This document shows positions 17,931-26,238 of a stretch of DNA of 64,000 nt, in pieces (the first letter of the stretch is position 1; each line of letters starts with the position of its first letter). The position numbers and the translations under genes were made by a program. The notes under the pieces were generated by a model. It saw only the letters and a program-made list of their open reading frames with translations. It searched no databases and was not told the origin of the DNA. Source of the DNA: CAZELM01 sp964512995 (GTDB lineage: Bacteria > CSSED10-310); assembly GCA_964512995.1 (NCBI GenBank), contig CAZELM010000005.1:62001-126000 (forward strand), given 5' to 3'.

Positions 17931-19375
17931 TCGAATCAGCACTTCTCCAGGCTCTTGGACCGGAGTTTATTGTTGGAGGAATGGCGATGATCTTATTCGT
18001 TGCCCATCGATTTTCCGCCATACCCGGCAAAACCGCCTTCCATCTCTCCATCCTGTCACTCTTTTTCGCACTCCTGGCTGCAGCGTCTCAAATCCCTCAT
18101 CGGCCCATCCTGCTGAATAATGCCTATATCAATAATTCTTTCACCACTCTGATAAAAATCCTGATTGTGGTATTCACCACTCTGTTTATTATCCGGCTGG
18201 CGGGAAAGATATACCACGGCATCATGACCTGCGTCTTTTTTGCGGATCTGCTTCTGTGCGTGACGGGAGTGATGATGGCGGCGGGTTCACTCAACCTGAT
18301 CATGCTCTATCTGAGTCTGGAGCTTTCCATTATCCCCGCCATTCTGATCGTAAAGAAATGCTTTTCTCCCCGTGCTGGAGCGAAACTGCTTCGCCCGATC
18401 GTCCAACTGCAGATCCTCGGTTCCGGAATATCCACATTTGGCATCTCCCTGATTTTTTCGAATACTGGAGATATCACCTTCAGTGCAATCCTCGCTTTTC
18501 TCCAAATGCACCCGTCGACGGATCAACCGCTCCTGTTTCTGGGATTCGCTCTGATGGTTATCGGATTCATGGTCAAGTGGGGGAGCGTTCCCTTTCATGG
18601 ATGGCTGACCGATCTGCTCTCTGTGGTTCCTCGACTATTTTTTCTGTTTATTTTCATAATATTATCTTTCGATTTCGTGATAATCACCGCCAGACTCTAT
18701 TGTAAAATATTCTGGTACATCAGAAGCCCGATCATTCCAGTAATCGCTGTCTTTTCCGCTGTCGCCATGACCTTCACACACATCACCGCTCTCTATGACA
18801 TCAATACAAAAAAGAAATGGATACTCCTGCTGATCGCCCAGCAGAGTTATTTTTTACTCGGTATCGTATCGGTGCATCGTCTTCAGCCCCTTTATGGACT
18901 GCCGGGAGGCCTTTCCGCGACCCTGTTTCACCTGATCACACTCTTGATGTCGGTGCTGGGACTCCTGTTCATCATACCACTGTCTCCATCTCCATCCACC
19001 ACACCCGTTGCCTCTTCAAAATGGCTGACTTTCTCGAATTTCAGCCGGTATATTTTTGTATGCTCGATTGCCGGTATCCCTTTGACAATGGGATTTGTCA
19101 GCAAATTTTTTCTGATCGCAGCCGTTGTCACCGACCAGATATACTGGCTGGCAATCATCGGAGCATTGAATGCGGTACTCTCCATGATGGTGTCTTTCAG
19201 TCTGATAAATGACATGCACACCTCGTCGACCGATCCGTCAGCATCCACCGACCGTTTACCAAACCGATTCCATGCTGCCATTAGTCTGATCTGTGCGGGA
19301 GCCATTCTCTATCTGGGACTCTTTCCGGAGCCACTCAGAGGCTTCGTTCAGACAGCCGCTCGAGCGATCTGGTGA
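17927..19375 (+). CDS. NuoN-like antiporter-type membrane subunit
   Basis: 482 aa, the NuoN length, about 14 helices. Unlike its two neighbours it keeps the TM5 glutamate (IMLYLSLELSIIPAIL, Glu132) and the TM7 lysine (GFMVKWGSVPFHGWLTD); a basic cluster (DINTKKKWILLLIAQQSY) matches the loop before TM9. GTG start overlapping the previous stop; its own TGA overlaps the GTG of the molybdenum enzyme gene. It is therefore the physical link between the membrane module and the Mo-oxidoreductase. Confidence 0.75.
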   Translation: MIESALLQALGPEFIVGGMAMILFVAHRFSAIPGKTAFHLSILSLFFALLAAASQIPHRPILLNNAYINNSFTTLIKILIVVFTTLFIIRLAGKIYHGIMTCVFFADLLLCVTGVMMAAGSLNLIMLYLSLELSIIPAILIVKKCFSPRAGAKLLRPIVQLQILGSGISTFGISLIFSNTGDITFSAILAFLQMHPSTDQPLLFLGFALMVIGFMVKWGSVPFHGWLTDLLSVVPRLFFLFIFIILSFDFVIITARLYCKIFWYIRSPIIPVIAVFSAVAMTFTHITALYDINTKKKWILLLIAQQSYFLLGIVSVHRLQPLYGLPGGLSATLFHLITLLMSVLGLLFIIPLSPSPSTTPVASSKWLTFSNFSRYIFVCSIAGIPLTMGFVSKFFLIAAVVTDQIYWLAIIGALNAVLSMMVSFSLINDMHTSSTDPSASTDRLPNRFHAAISLICAGAILYLGLFPEPLRGFVQTAARAIW

Positions 19376-22113
19376 AACAGCTATCCATCCGGGTCAATGG
19401 AAACATCCGGCTGGTATCGGTTGACCCTGCTCTGCCGCTGGTCACGCTGTTGCGCGAACACCTGGGACTGACCGGCACCAAACATGGATGCAGTTCCGGC
19501 ATCTGCGGAGTATGCACGGTCCTGATGAACGGACAGGCCATCAAATCCTGCCGGACGACTGCTGCCGAAGCCGATGGTCAGGATATCGTGACGATCGAGG
19601 GACTGATACAGAACGGCGATCTTCATCCCCTTCAGGCGGCATTCCTCAGAACCGGTGCGGTCCAGTGCGGATTCTGCACACCCGGAATGATACTGGAATC
19701 CCTGTCGCTCCTTCAGCAAAACCCTCACCCGGATCGATCTGCCATCCGGCAGGCACTCCGGAAACATCTGTGCCGCTGCACCGGATACATCCCCATCGAA
19801 GAGGCGGTTTTATCCGTTTCCGGGAGCGATCAGTCCGCCGCACCGGCTGCCATATCGGAACACACCGGCGTCGGCCAGTCTCCAATACGGACCGATGGAG
19901 TCGCCAAGGTGACGGGAGCGGCCATTTATTCGGCGGATTTCACATGCCCAGGGCTCTGCCATGGCGCGGTTCTCTGGTCACCCATCCCCTGCGGAAAACT
20001 CCATCACATTCACACCGATGATGCCGCTCAACAGCCCGGTGTCATTCGGGTGATTACGCACTCCGACATCCCGGGACTCAACCGGATCGGGAGATGGCAT
20101 CAGGACCGGCCGCTCCTGGTGGAGGATCGGATCCGGTTCATCGGCGACGCAATCGCAATGGTTATCGCCGAAACCCCAGAAGCAGCCCGGGCCGGAACCG
20201 AAAAAATCCGGTTGGAGCTTGAACCTTGGGGCGGTGTCTACCACCCGGACGCAGCGCTCCAGCCGACAACTCTGCACATACACCCCGGTGGCAACATTGC
20301 AGCGGAGATTCAGATCCGCAAGGCACCGGATATCCCCACTCCACCCGATGAAAACAACCATTGGATTACCACCGCGTTCGAGACTCCGTTCATCGAACAT
20401 GCGCTACTGGAACCGGAAGCGGCCGCCGCCTATTGGGATGGCGATATCCTGACAGTGTATGGCTCCTCCCAGAATGTCTTTTTCGACCGGCTGGAGATTC
20501 AGCGCATTCTCGGAATCGCCAACCGGGACCTGCATCGGCTCCGCATTGTCCAGGCGACGATGGGCGGCGCGTTCGGGAAACGGGAAGATTTACTGGTGCA
20601 GCCCCTGGTTGCATTGGCCGCTTATCTCACCCATCAACCGGTGAAACTGGTGCTGTCGCGAGCAGAATCATTCCGGGCGACTACGAAACGCCATCCCATC
20701 GCCATCCGGCACAGCTCCCGGATGAGCAGCACCGGTGACATCCGCGAGCAGGCGATTCAACTGACTGCCGATACCGGCGCGTATGCCTCATGGGCTCCCA
20801 ATATCCTTCGAAAAGCCGCGGTCCACGCGATCGGACCGTATGAGATTCCGGATATTACCATTCAGGGCCGATCGGTTTATACGCATTCCGCCTTTTCCGG
20901 AGCCATGCGGGGATTCGGTGCCACTCAGAGCATTCTGGCTGCGGAATGCCATATCGACCACCTGGCCCGGCAATTGGCCATCGATCCGCTGACATTCCGG
21001 ATGAAACTGGGACTGAAATCCGGAAGCCGGACCGCCACCGGTCAATCGTTGACGGATATCTCCGGATTGCCACCTCTGCTGGAACTGGCCGCAGACCGGT
21101 TCGGATATACCGGTCCGGCGAATGGGAAAAAAATAACCGGGTCCATCGCGACAGGAATCGGCATCGGCGCGGCTTTCTACGGCATCGGATACGGCAACGC
21201 CATCCCCGATAAAGGTCAGGTCACGATCACTGTCCATCCCGACGGAAAAACGATGCTCTATACCAGTGCCATTGATTACGGTCAGGGATCATCGACCGTA
21301 TTCGCACAACTCCTGACGGAGACGCTCGGCGTGCCATGGCATGATATCGAGGTCATCACCGGCGATACGCAACAGACTCCCGACAGCGGATCTACAGTGG
21401 CATCCCGCCAGACATTCGTCACGGGAGCAGCCGTGATCAAGGCATGCCGGGAAGTCCGGGATCGCCTCATTCAGCAGTCCACCCGGCAAAACGGTCCGGC
21501 TCCGATCCGGTTCCATGGAAATCGATGGACCGATCAGGATGGAAATCATCTGGAGTGGCGGGTTGTGGTCCAATGCGCCTTGCCGGACGCCCAGGAATTC
21601 ACCCATCGAACCCGTGTGATCAATCCCACCGAAGAACTCGACCCAGTCACCGGCCTGGGAGCCATCTACCGGACATACGCATTTGCTGCAACGATTGCAG
21701 CCGTTTCCGTGGATCTGAAATCCGGCATTATCCGGGTCCTGCGTGTCGTCAGCGCTCACGATTCCGGAACGATCATTCATCCGATCCTTGCGCGAAGTCA
21801 GGTCATCGGGGGGGTCGTCATGGGAGCCGGGATGGCGTTGACCGAGCAATACCGTGTGGAAAACGGCATCCCCTTGACACTGGATTTCGATACGTACACC
21901 ATTCCCACATGCGGAGATGTGCCGGTGATCGAATGTATTTTTTGGGAACGCCCGGACCCGGATGGACCATATGGAGCCAAAGGGTTGGGGGAACCCGCCA
22001 TGCTCACCGCCGCACCCGCCATTGTGAATGCCGTCAGCGACGCCACCGGGATTCCGTTCAATGCCGTGCCGTTGACACCGGAGATGGTGATTCGAAAGCT
22101 CAGGGGGAGTTGA
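19372..22113 (+). CDS. MOP-type molybdenum aldehyde oxidoreductase (fused 2Fe-2S and Mo-cofactor domains)
   Basis: 913 aa, matching the single-chain aldehyde oxidoreductase (MOP) of Desulfovibrio gigas (about 907 aa) rather than three-subunit xanthine dehydrogenases. The N-terminal plant-type [2Fe-2S] domain has Cys40, 45, 48 and 60; the second [2Fe-2S] domain has Cys99, 102, 134 and 136 (QCGFCTPGM, LCRCTGY). The Mo domain follows, with MGGAFGKRED and the catalytic glutamate Glu874 in KGLGEPAM. There is no FAD domain and no separate FAD gene, so electrons should leave to a ferredoxin, flavodoxin or membrane partner. Predicted reaction: hydroxylation of an aldehyde to the carboxylic acid or of an N-heterocycle. 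Its GTG start overlaps the NuoN-like stop by four bases, so it is the sixth gene of that operon. Confidence 0.85.
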   Translation: MKQLSIRVNGNIRLVSVDPALPLVTLLREHLGLTGTKHGCSSGICGVCTVLMNGQAIKSCRTTAAEADGQDIVTIEGLIQNGDLHPLQAAFLRTGAVQCGFCTPGMILESLSLLQQNPHPDRSAIRQALRKHLCRCTGYIPIEEAVLSVSGSDQSAAPAAISEHTGVGQSPIRTDGVAKVTGAAIYSADFTCPGLCHGAVLWSPIPCGKLHHIHTDDAAQQPGVIRVITHSDIPGLNRIGRWHQDRPLLVEDRIRFIGDAIAMVIAETPEAARAGTEKIRLELEPWGGVYHPDAALQPTTLHIHPGGNIAAEIQIRKAPDIPTPPDENNHWITTAFETPFIEHALLEPEAAAAYWDGDILTVYGSSQNVFFDRLEIQRILGIANRDLHRLRIVQATMGGAFGKREDLLVQPLVALAAYLTHQPVKLVLSRAESFRATTKRHPIAIRHSSRMSSTGDIREQAIQLTADTGAYASWAPNILRKAAVHAIGPYEIPDITIQGRSVYTHSAFSGAMRGFGATQSILAAECHIDHLARQLAIDPLTFRMKLGLKSGSRTATGQSLTDISGLPPLLELAADRFGYTGPANGKKITGSIATGIGIGAAFYGIGYGNAIPDKGQVTITVHPDGKTMLYTSAIDYGQGSSTVFAQLLTETLGVPWHDIEVITGDTQQTPDSGSTVASRQTFVTGAAVIKACREVRDRLIQQSTRQNGPAPIRFHGNRWTDQDGNHLEWRVVVQCALPDAQEFTHRTRVINPTEELDPVTGLGAIYRTYAFAATIAAVSVDLKSGIIRVLRVVSAHDSGTIIHPILARSQVIGGVVMGAGMALTEQYRVENGIPLTLDFDTYTIPTCGDVPVIECIFWERPDPDGPYGAKGLGEPAMLTAAPAIVNAVSDATGIPFNAVPLTPEMVIRKLRGS

Positions 22114-22154
22114 CCTCAGCCCTAATCCTCTCCGTGAATGGAGAGGAGCATATG
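22110..22154 (+). repeat. Left inverted arm of a dispersed repeat flanking the 21-bp array
   Basis: Starts TTGACCTCA and contains the hairpin CCTCTCC-gtgaat-GGAGAGG. It is an imperfect inverted copy of 22687-22734 and resembles the heads of the repeats at 51021 and 51601. The first bases overlap the stop codon of the molybdenum enzyme gene. Confidence 0.7.
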
Positions 22155-22218
22155 AGCGGGATTATACCCTCTCGGAACACAGTTTCATGGTCATTGAAAC
22201 GCTGGACGCAGTGATCGG

Positions 22219-22660
22219 TACACCGTTCACGGTCATCACTACACCGTTCGCGATCATCACTACACCGTTCACGATCATCACTACACCGTTCACGGTCATC
22301 ACTACACCGTTCACGATCATCACTACACCGTTCACGATCATCACTACACCGTTCACGGTCATCACTACACCGTTCACGATCATCACTACACCNNNNNNNN
22401 NNNNNNNNNNNNNNNNNNNNNNNNNNNNNNNNNNNNNNNNNNNNNNNNNNNNNNNNNNNNNNNNNNNNNNNNNNNNNNNNNNNNNNNNNNNNTACACCGT
22501 TCACGGTCATCACTACACCGTTCACGATCATCACTACACCGTTCACGGTCATCACTACACCGTTCACGGTCATCACTACACCGTTCACGATCATCACTAC
22601 ACCGTTCACGATCATCACTACACCGTTCGCGATCATCACTACACCGTTCGCGATCATCGG
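22219..22660. repeat. 21-bp tandem repeat array (interrupted by assembly gap)
   Basis: The unit is TACACCGTTCACGATCATCA plus C, with one- or two-base variants (ACGGTC, GCGATC). About 8.3 units lie left of the N run and 8 right of it, so at least 16 copies. The length is a multiple of three and the frames are open on both strands, but the predicted peptides are simple repeats with no start signals. The true copy number is unknown because the assembler gapped it. Confidence 0.9.
22393..22492. other. Assembly gap, 100 N
   Basis: Exactly 100 undetermined bases inside the 21-bp tandem array, a conventional scaffold placeholder; real length unknown. Confidence 0.98.
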
Positions 22661-22686
22661 TACAAAACAAGGACATAAGGATCCGG

Positions 22687-22734
22687 CATATATGCCCTTC
22701 TCCATTCATGGAAAAGGGTTGGGGATGAGGTCAA
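22687..22734 (-). repeat. Right inverted arm of the dispersed repeat
   Basis: On the minus strand it reads TTGACCTCATCCCCAACCC and continues through a GAATGGAGAAGGGCATA segment, matching the left arm at 22110-22154 and the 51-kb repeats. The two arms make the whole 22.11-22.73 kb block one inverted-repeat-bounded unit. Confidence 0.7.
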
Positions 22735-22753
22735 ATACAATTCAGAAAAAAAC

Positions 22754-23446
22754 CTACAGGAGATACTCCGTCAGAAGTGGATATTGCGAACGATCCCGCC
22801 GCATGACATCTGCCACATCGTTCATATAATCTGCAGATTCGAATATCGTGAATTTCAGATCTTCGGTCACCTGTATGAAATGCCAGGCTTCTTCTATCAA
22901 CGTATCCCGAATCGCCGAAATCCGTTCCGGGTCACCGGTTCGTTCTCTGGAAAGGAATCGGAGTGCGGATTTCCGGAACCCCTCCCGACCCCCGTGACCG
23001 CAGACAGGTCTCATAATGTCCAATACATCCGCATCATGCACCATCCGCTTTTCGATTCCGTAATCGCCATAACCGCCTTTAGTGATCAACTGACCGATGG
23101 CGTTCGCATCCTCCCGAAGCGGACCGTTTGCCAGATATGTTGCACAGAGACGGGCACTGTCAGGCTCCCAGATATCGATTCCGTTCCCTTCCCGTCCGGA
23201 GTCATGGAATGCGACCGCATAACGGACCCATACCGGCCGGTCGATGGGTGCGATGTGCTGATGATGGTATCGCATCATGAATTCGGAAAAGAGCAGACAG
23301 CGGCAGATATGCATCCGGCCATGAATGGAGTATGTGTCGAATGTTGTCTCATGACGATAATAAACCGGCAATATCTCCGATTTCAATTCGATCAGAAATG
23401 CGTCCCATGTCGCTCTGAATGGGCAGGGATCAGGATGGTCTGTCAT
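22754..23446 (-). CDS. HD-domain phosphohydrolase-like protein
   Basis: 230 aa with the HD metal-binding ligands in order: HGRMH (His), AVAFHDSGRE (His-Asp) and VHDADVLD (final Asp region). HD proteins hydrolyse phosphate esters of nucleotides or cyclic nucleotides; the substrate here cannot be told. Its ATG overlaps the pdxT stop (ATGA), so it is the third gene of a pdxS-pdxT operon. The C terminus is helical (FESADYMNDVADVM). A link to vitamin B6 or nucleotide metabolism is suggested only by the operon. Confidence 0.75.
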   Translation of the reverse strand: MTDHPDPCPFRATWDAFLIELKSEILPVYYRHETTFDTYSIHGRMHICRCLLFSEFMMRYHHQHIAPIDRPVWVRYAVAFHDSGREGNGIDIWEPDSARLCATYLANGPLREDANAIGQLITKGGYGDYGIEKRMVHDADVLDIMRPVCGHGGREGFRKSALRFLSRERTGDPERISAIRDTLIEEAWHFIQVTEDLKFTIFESADYMNDVADVMRRDRSQYPLLTEYLL

Positions 23447-24057
23447 TGGTGTCCTTCACCCGGATGCGTCTGTTCGCTCTGGATCAACGTTAAAAAATAC
23501 CGATGAAACCGGTCATCGGCAGTCAATTCCGGATGAAACGATGTTGCCAACAGTTTTCCCTGCCGGGCGGCGATGATCTGATTTTCCGCCAGCGTTGCTA
23601 GAATCGTCACTTCCGGTCCAACTGCCTCAATATAGGGAGCCCGGATAAAGACTGCATGAAACGGCCGGGGCAGTCCATCGGTGACGGAATTCAGACACGG
23701 GATATCGATCTCGATTTCGAAACTCTGCACCTGCCGACCGAATGCATTTCGCTTGACCACGATATCCATCAATCCCAGAACCGGTTGGCGACGGTGAACA
23801 TCTTTTGCCAGAAAGATCGCTCCCGCACACGTTCCCCAGATCGGCCGGGTTTCCGCCAGTCGGCGAAGGGGATTGATGAGAGCAAATTGTTCCGCAAGCA
23901 TCCCGATCGTGGTGGACTCCCCGCCCGGAATGATCAATCCATCGATATCATCCAGATCACCCGGCAACCGGACTTCGACGGGAGTCACACCCAATCCCGC
24001 CAGCATCTGGATATGTTCCGCGAAATCACCCTGTAATGCCAATACACCGATCCGCAT
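23443..24057 (-). CDS. pdxT: Pyridoxal 5'-phosphate synthase glutaminase subunit
   Basis: 204 aa from the ATG at 24057 (MRIGVLALQGDFAEH), two bases after the pdxS stop; a GTG nine bases upstream is possible but less likely. Class I glutamine amidotransferase triad: cysteine in WGTCAGAIFLA and the His/Glu pair in SFHPELTADDRFH. The oxyanion segment IIPGGESTTIG is intact. PdxT frees ammonia from glutamine and channels it to PdxS in the 12+12 complex that makes PLP from ribose 5-phosphate and glyceraldehyde 3-phosphate. Confidence 0.95.
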   Translation of the reverse strand: MRIGVLALQGDFAEHIQMLAGLGVTPVEVRLPGDLDDIDGLIIPGGESTTIGMLAEQFALINPLRRLAETRPIWGTCAGAIFLAKDVHRRQPVLGLMDIVVKRNAFGRQVQSFEIEIDIPCLNSVTDGLPRPFHAVFIRAPYIEAVGPEVTILATLAENQIIAARQGKLLATSFHPELTADDRFHRYFLTLIQSEQTHPGEGHQ

Positions 24058-24059
24058 CG

Positions 24060-24947
24060 TCACCACCCTCGGCCGGAGATCCGTTCCTCGGCCGGCATCG
24101 ATGCAACCGACCGGCCGACCATGGGCTCACCCAGATTCCGGCTGACGTCGGCAAGGACCACTGGATCCCGGAAATGCGTGGTCGCCTGAACAATGGCTTT
24201 GGCACGGCGAGCCGGATCACCGGACTTGAATATGCCGGATCCCACAAACACGCCATCCACACCCAGTTGCATCATCAATGCGGCATCCGCCGGAGTAGCA
24301 ATGCCGCCAGCGGCAAAATTGACGACCGGCAATTTCTGAAGCTCCTTGGTTTCTTTGACCAGTTCATACGGCGCACCGATTTCTTTGGCGAACGCCATCA
24401 GTTCCTCATCTACCATCACACTCAACCGCCGGATGTCCCCCAGAACCGCCCGGGCATGACGGACCGCTTCCACAACATCCCCGGTACCGGCTTCGCCTTT
24501 GGTCCGGATCATGGCTGCGCCTTCTCCGACCCGGCGGAGCGCTTCCCCTAAATTGCGGCACCCGCAGACGAACGGCACCTTGAAATCGTGCTTGTTGATG
24601 TGATGGGCTTCGTCAGCGGGAGTCAGCACTTCGGATTCATCGATATAATCAACTCCCAGAGATTCCAGAATCTGCGCTTCGACGAAATGACCGATCCGGC
24701 ATTTGGCCATGACCGGAATCGATACTGATTCCATGATCTTCAGAATGATTTCGGGATCACTCATCCGAGCGATCCCGCCATGAGCGCGGATATCGGCGGG
24801 AACACGTTCCAGCGCCATCACCGCACACGCTCCCGCATCTTCCGCAATCCGGGCATGCTCCGGAGAGACCACATCCATAATCACGCCGCCTTTCAGCATC
24901 TGAGCCAATCCGCGTTTTACCGTCGCTGTTCCAACTGTATAGTTCAT
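24060..24947 (-). CDS. pdxS: Pyridoxal 5'-phosphate synthase lyase subunit
   Basis: 295 aa, the standard PdxS length. Highly conserved TIM barrel: GGVIMDVVSPEHARIAEDAG, the lysine in SIPVMAKCRIGHF, VDYIDESEVLTPAD, FVCGCRNLGEALRR, IRTKGEAGTGDVVEAVRHAR and GVFVGSGIFKS. Active-site lysines for ribose 5-phosphate binding are present. A strong AAGGAGG site precedes the ATG. First gene of the operon pdxS-pdxT-HD. The DXP-independent pathway of vitamin B6 synthesis is therefore used. Confidence 0.97.
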   Translation of the reverse strand: MNYTVGTATVKRGLAQMLKGGVIMDVVSPEHARIAEDAGACAVMALERVPADIRAHGGIARMSDPEIILKIMESVSIPVMAKCRIGHFVEAQILESLGVDYIDESEVLTPADEAHHINKHDFKVPFVCGCRNLGEALRRVGEGAAMIRTKGEAGTGDVVEAVRHARAVLGDIRRLSVMVDEELMAFAKEIGAPYELVKETKELQKLPVVNFAAGGIATPADAALMMQLGVDGVFVGSGIFKSGDPARRAKAIVQATTHFRDPVVLADVSRNLGEPMVGRSVASMPAEERISGRGW

Positions 24948-25176
24948 TTCGTCCTCCTTCGTTCAACGGAGTGGATTATGCCAGTCCTGATGGATAATCT
25001 CAATGAAGAATGGACGACACATGCGCCCCCACGACTTCATTTCACATCGACTTCTGCTGAAATAACTTGTGGGAATTGTCAATAAATGAAAATAATCCAC
25101 GCGATTTCACAATAAACTGCCAGAAATTTCTGGTTATATAAAGCAGGATTTCTCAACTATGTAATCTGACTATCCG
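24948..25176. other. Intergenic region between pdxS and the hepT remnant
   Basis: About 230 AT-rich bases. The pdxS promoter should lie here on the minus strand. No other element was recognised. Confidence 0.35.
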
Positions 25177-25526
25177 TTATCTTAAACCTGAATTCGGATC
25201 CGGGAGTATTTTTTCTGAAAACATCAATAATCTCGGTACATCATCAAAAACGGTTTTCCATACAGCATCCAGGTCTACGATATCATATCCGTGAATCAGC
25301 TTATTGCGCATTCCTGATATCAATGGCCAGGGGATTTCAGAATGAGTATCTTAAAATCCGATGATAGCCGTGTAACCGCTTCACCTATCACCATCAATTT
25401 ATGTAAAACAGCAGATTGCGTTTTCAGATCTTTAATGAAAAAATCTTTCTCAATCCCTTTTGTGAACGCCAGGATGTGATGGCATGCGTTTTTGATATCG
25501 AGTAACACAGCGTTATCACGCGACAT
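25177..25526 (-). pseudogene. hepT: HepT-like (DUF86) toxin gene broken by a frameshift
   Basis: The first frame runs from ATG 25526 (MSRDNAVLLDIKNACHHILA ... VIGEAVTRLSSDF) and ends early at 25320. The family's conserved second half lies in another frame just downstream: EIPWPLISGMRNKLIHGYD, which includes the RNKLIHGY catalytic motif (R-x4-H-x-Y) of HepT RNases, continuing to a TAA at 25177. Inserting one base around 25343-25350 (in the AA of TTTTAAGAT) restores a product of about 116 aa, the normal HepT length. Either the toxin is inactivated or the base is an assembly error. The start overlaps the antitoxin gene by 11 bp. Confidence 0.8.
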
Positions 25527-25830
25527 AGATTGTCTCCGCTGAATTCAATATTTCTTCTCTGATAATCCAATTATTATTCATGGAAATTGCACGTTTGCTA
25601 ATCAGATCAACGCGTCTTCCGAAAAGTTCTGATAATTCCTGTACCATTTTAACGTGATCGAGCAAACTCCATATTACATCCGGTAAAAAAGTGACGAGAA
25701 CATCGATATCGCTGTCTTTGTTGTAATCGTCCCTGATTACTGATCCAAATAATGCGAGTTCAGAAATTTTCCAACGATGGCAGAAATCGTTCAGAAGATA
25801 CGCGGTAATTCCAAGTTTATTCTTAATCAT
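25516..25830 (-). CDS. mntA: MntA-like nucleotidyltransferase antitoxin
   Basis: 104 aa from the ATG at 25830, chosen for the GGGAGG seven bases upstream; the frame extends to 25860. It carries the minimal nucleotidyltransferase signature LFGSVIRDDYNKDSDIDVLV (GS-x10-DxD) and the third acidic residue in GRRVDLISK. MntA antitoxins neutralise HepT by adding AMP to the tyrosine of its active-site motif. The antitoxin looks intact while the neighbouring toxin is frameshifted. Confidence 0.88.
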   Translation of the reverse strand: MIKNKLGITAYLLNDFCHRWKISELALFGSVIRDDYNKDSDIDVLVTFLPDVIWSLLDHVKMVQELSELFGRRVDLISKRAISMNNNWIIREEILNSAETIYVA

Positions 25831-25860
25831 CAATAGACCTCCCATCGAAAATCTTCCCAT

Positions 25861-26238
25861 CTCATGTGATTATAGCACGTTTTAATAAGATCTTTAAAAG
25901 ATACCGATCCTTCCCAATCCTTCCAGAGCTGAATTAGCAAGATGTTCAGGGAATTAAATAAAACGGTCTGAACCACAGATTACTTGAATTTATCTGATTA
26001 CACAGATGGCAATTATCGAAGAAATGGGGACTGCCTGTTTTATTCCTCCATCTTATGTCGTATATATACGTTGATTCTTCCCTCTTCATCCATGTCCATT
26101 CGTGTTCATCCGTGGTTCGCATATATTCATCAATCCATACAGCCTCCCGCACGAAAATCCGGTCTTTCCACCTCCTTATATTCGAGATCTGCGATCCACA
26201 TTCACCAATCCAGATGCAGATCATGAAAGGAATGCTCC
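25861..26238. other. Intergenic region with short degenerate repeats
   Basis: 378 bases between mntA and the beta-helix gene. No gene is accepted: the 102- and 80-codon frames overlap repeat-like sequence. It holds ATTAC/ACAGAT motifs near 25978-26010 and the decamer repeat listed separately. Confidence 0.4.
26085..26116 (+). repeat. Degenerate 10-bp repeat (TTCATCCGTG type)
   Basis: Three adjacent related decamers: TTCATCCATG, TCCATTCGTG and TTCATCCGTG followed by GTT. This string is a familiar intergenic repeat in several unrelated bacterial genomes. Function unknown. Confidence 0.55.

Noticed and set aside
13729..19375. Mrp Na+/H+ antiporter operon
   Set aside because: Gene sizes and order (K, L, M, N-like, with NuoL-type C terminus) fit complex I better, and MrpE, F and G are missing; similarity of NuoK/MrpC leaves some ambiguity.
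22219..22660. Possible CRISPR array
   Set aside because: Units are 21 bp and directly adjacent with no unique spacers; no cas genes are nearby.
22100..22709. Open frames through the minisatellite
   Set aside because: The unit length is a multiple of three, so frames stay open automatically; they cross the N gap and have no ribosome sites or family resemblance.
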